In this document: in pieces, positions 62,376 through 64,000 of the stretch | Layout: every line of letters starts with the position of its first letter | How positions within the stretch are numbered: the stretch's first letter is position 1 | NCBI RefSeq assembly: GCF_000174015.1 | Contig: NZ_ACFE01000002.1 | Coordinates: 62,001-126,000, forward strand | DNA length: 64,000 nt | Reading direction: 5' to 3' | Source: Lancefieldella rimae ATCC 49626 | GTDB lineage: Bacteria; Actinomycetota; Coriobacteriia; Coriobacteriales; Atopobiaceae | The notes under the pieces: model-generated | Database searches by the model: none | What the model was told of the DNA's origin: nothing | The model's input: the letters and a program-made list of their open reading frames with translations, nothing else | Program-made: the position numbers and the translations under genes

Positions 62376-64000
<1,625 letters not shown>

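Overview
The window looks like the chromosome of a low-to-mid G+C actinomycete of the class Coriobacteriia, probably family Atopobiaceae (Lancefieldella/Atopobium/Olsenella relatives). The reasons are the actinobacterial cell-wall signalling cluster (FHA proteins, PP2C phosphatase, SEDS protein and PBP, PASTA kinase), the WYL regulator pair, the order rpmH-rnpA-yidD-yidC-jag-rsmG-parA-parB beside dnaA-dnaN-recF-dciA-gyrB, and unusual TTTTCAACA repeats at the origin. The genus call is an inference from gene content and base composition; no 16S gene is present.

Bases 1 to about 17.8 kb are the right-hand part of a tailed (siphovirus-like, HK97-type) prophage. Going leftwards on the minus strand it carries a Cro-like regulator, an excisionase-like protein, an antirepressor, a block of small and often zinc-ribbon early genes, a second tyrosine integrase, a replisome-organiser-like protein beside an iteron-like patch, a sigma-like late regulator, HNH nuclease, terminase, a DNPP-F methyltransferase-like protein with a hexanucleotide repeat, portal, ClpP-type protease and capsid (cut by the window edge). 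On the plus strand lie the CI-type repressor, a membrane-anchored DEDDh exonuclease and the terminal integrase. A 3' tRNA-Ser fragment at 17.8 kb marks the right attachment site; the intact tRNA-Ser and the other prophage end should lie left of the window.

Bases 18 to 31 kb hold tRNA-Arg(ACG), serS, tRNA-Leu(CAG) and a plus-strand cluster for phospho-signalling and cell-wall growth: a polytopic Ser/Thr kinase, FhaA, FhaB, PP2C phosphatase, one SEDS-transpeptidase fusion protein and a PknB-like kinase with four PASTA domains. Bases 31 to 46 kb hold tRNA-Arg(CCT), purC, a two-component system, a Tat lipoprotein, purB, tRNA-Lys, an M29 aminopeptidase, tRNA-Gly(CCC), a thioester/SpaA/VaFE surface protein, a membrane M28-like protein whose metal site looks degenerate, and a pair of WYL (PafB/PafC-like) regulators.

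Bases 46 to 64 kb run into the replication origin: a DinG-like exonuclease-helicase, ddl, rlmN, parB and parA with two parS sites, rsmG, jag/khpB, yidC, yidD, rnpA and rpmH lead leftwards, and a GHKL ATPase/winged-helix gene, dnaA, dnaN, recF, a DciA-like gene and gyrB (cut by the edge) lead rightwards. TGTTGAAAA/TTTTCAACA repeats cluster on both sides of the GHKL gene and after dnaA. DnaA itself has altered residues in its DNA-recognition signature. The origin module (variant boxes, variant DnaA and an extra ATPase) is the most interesting part of the window.
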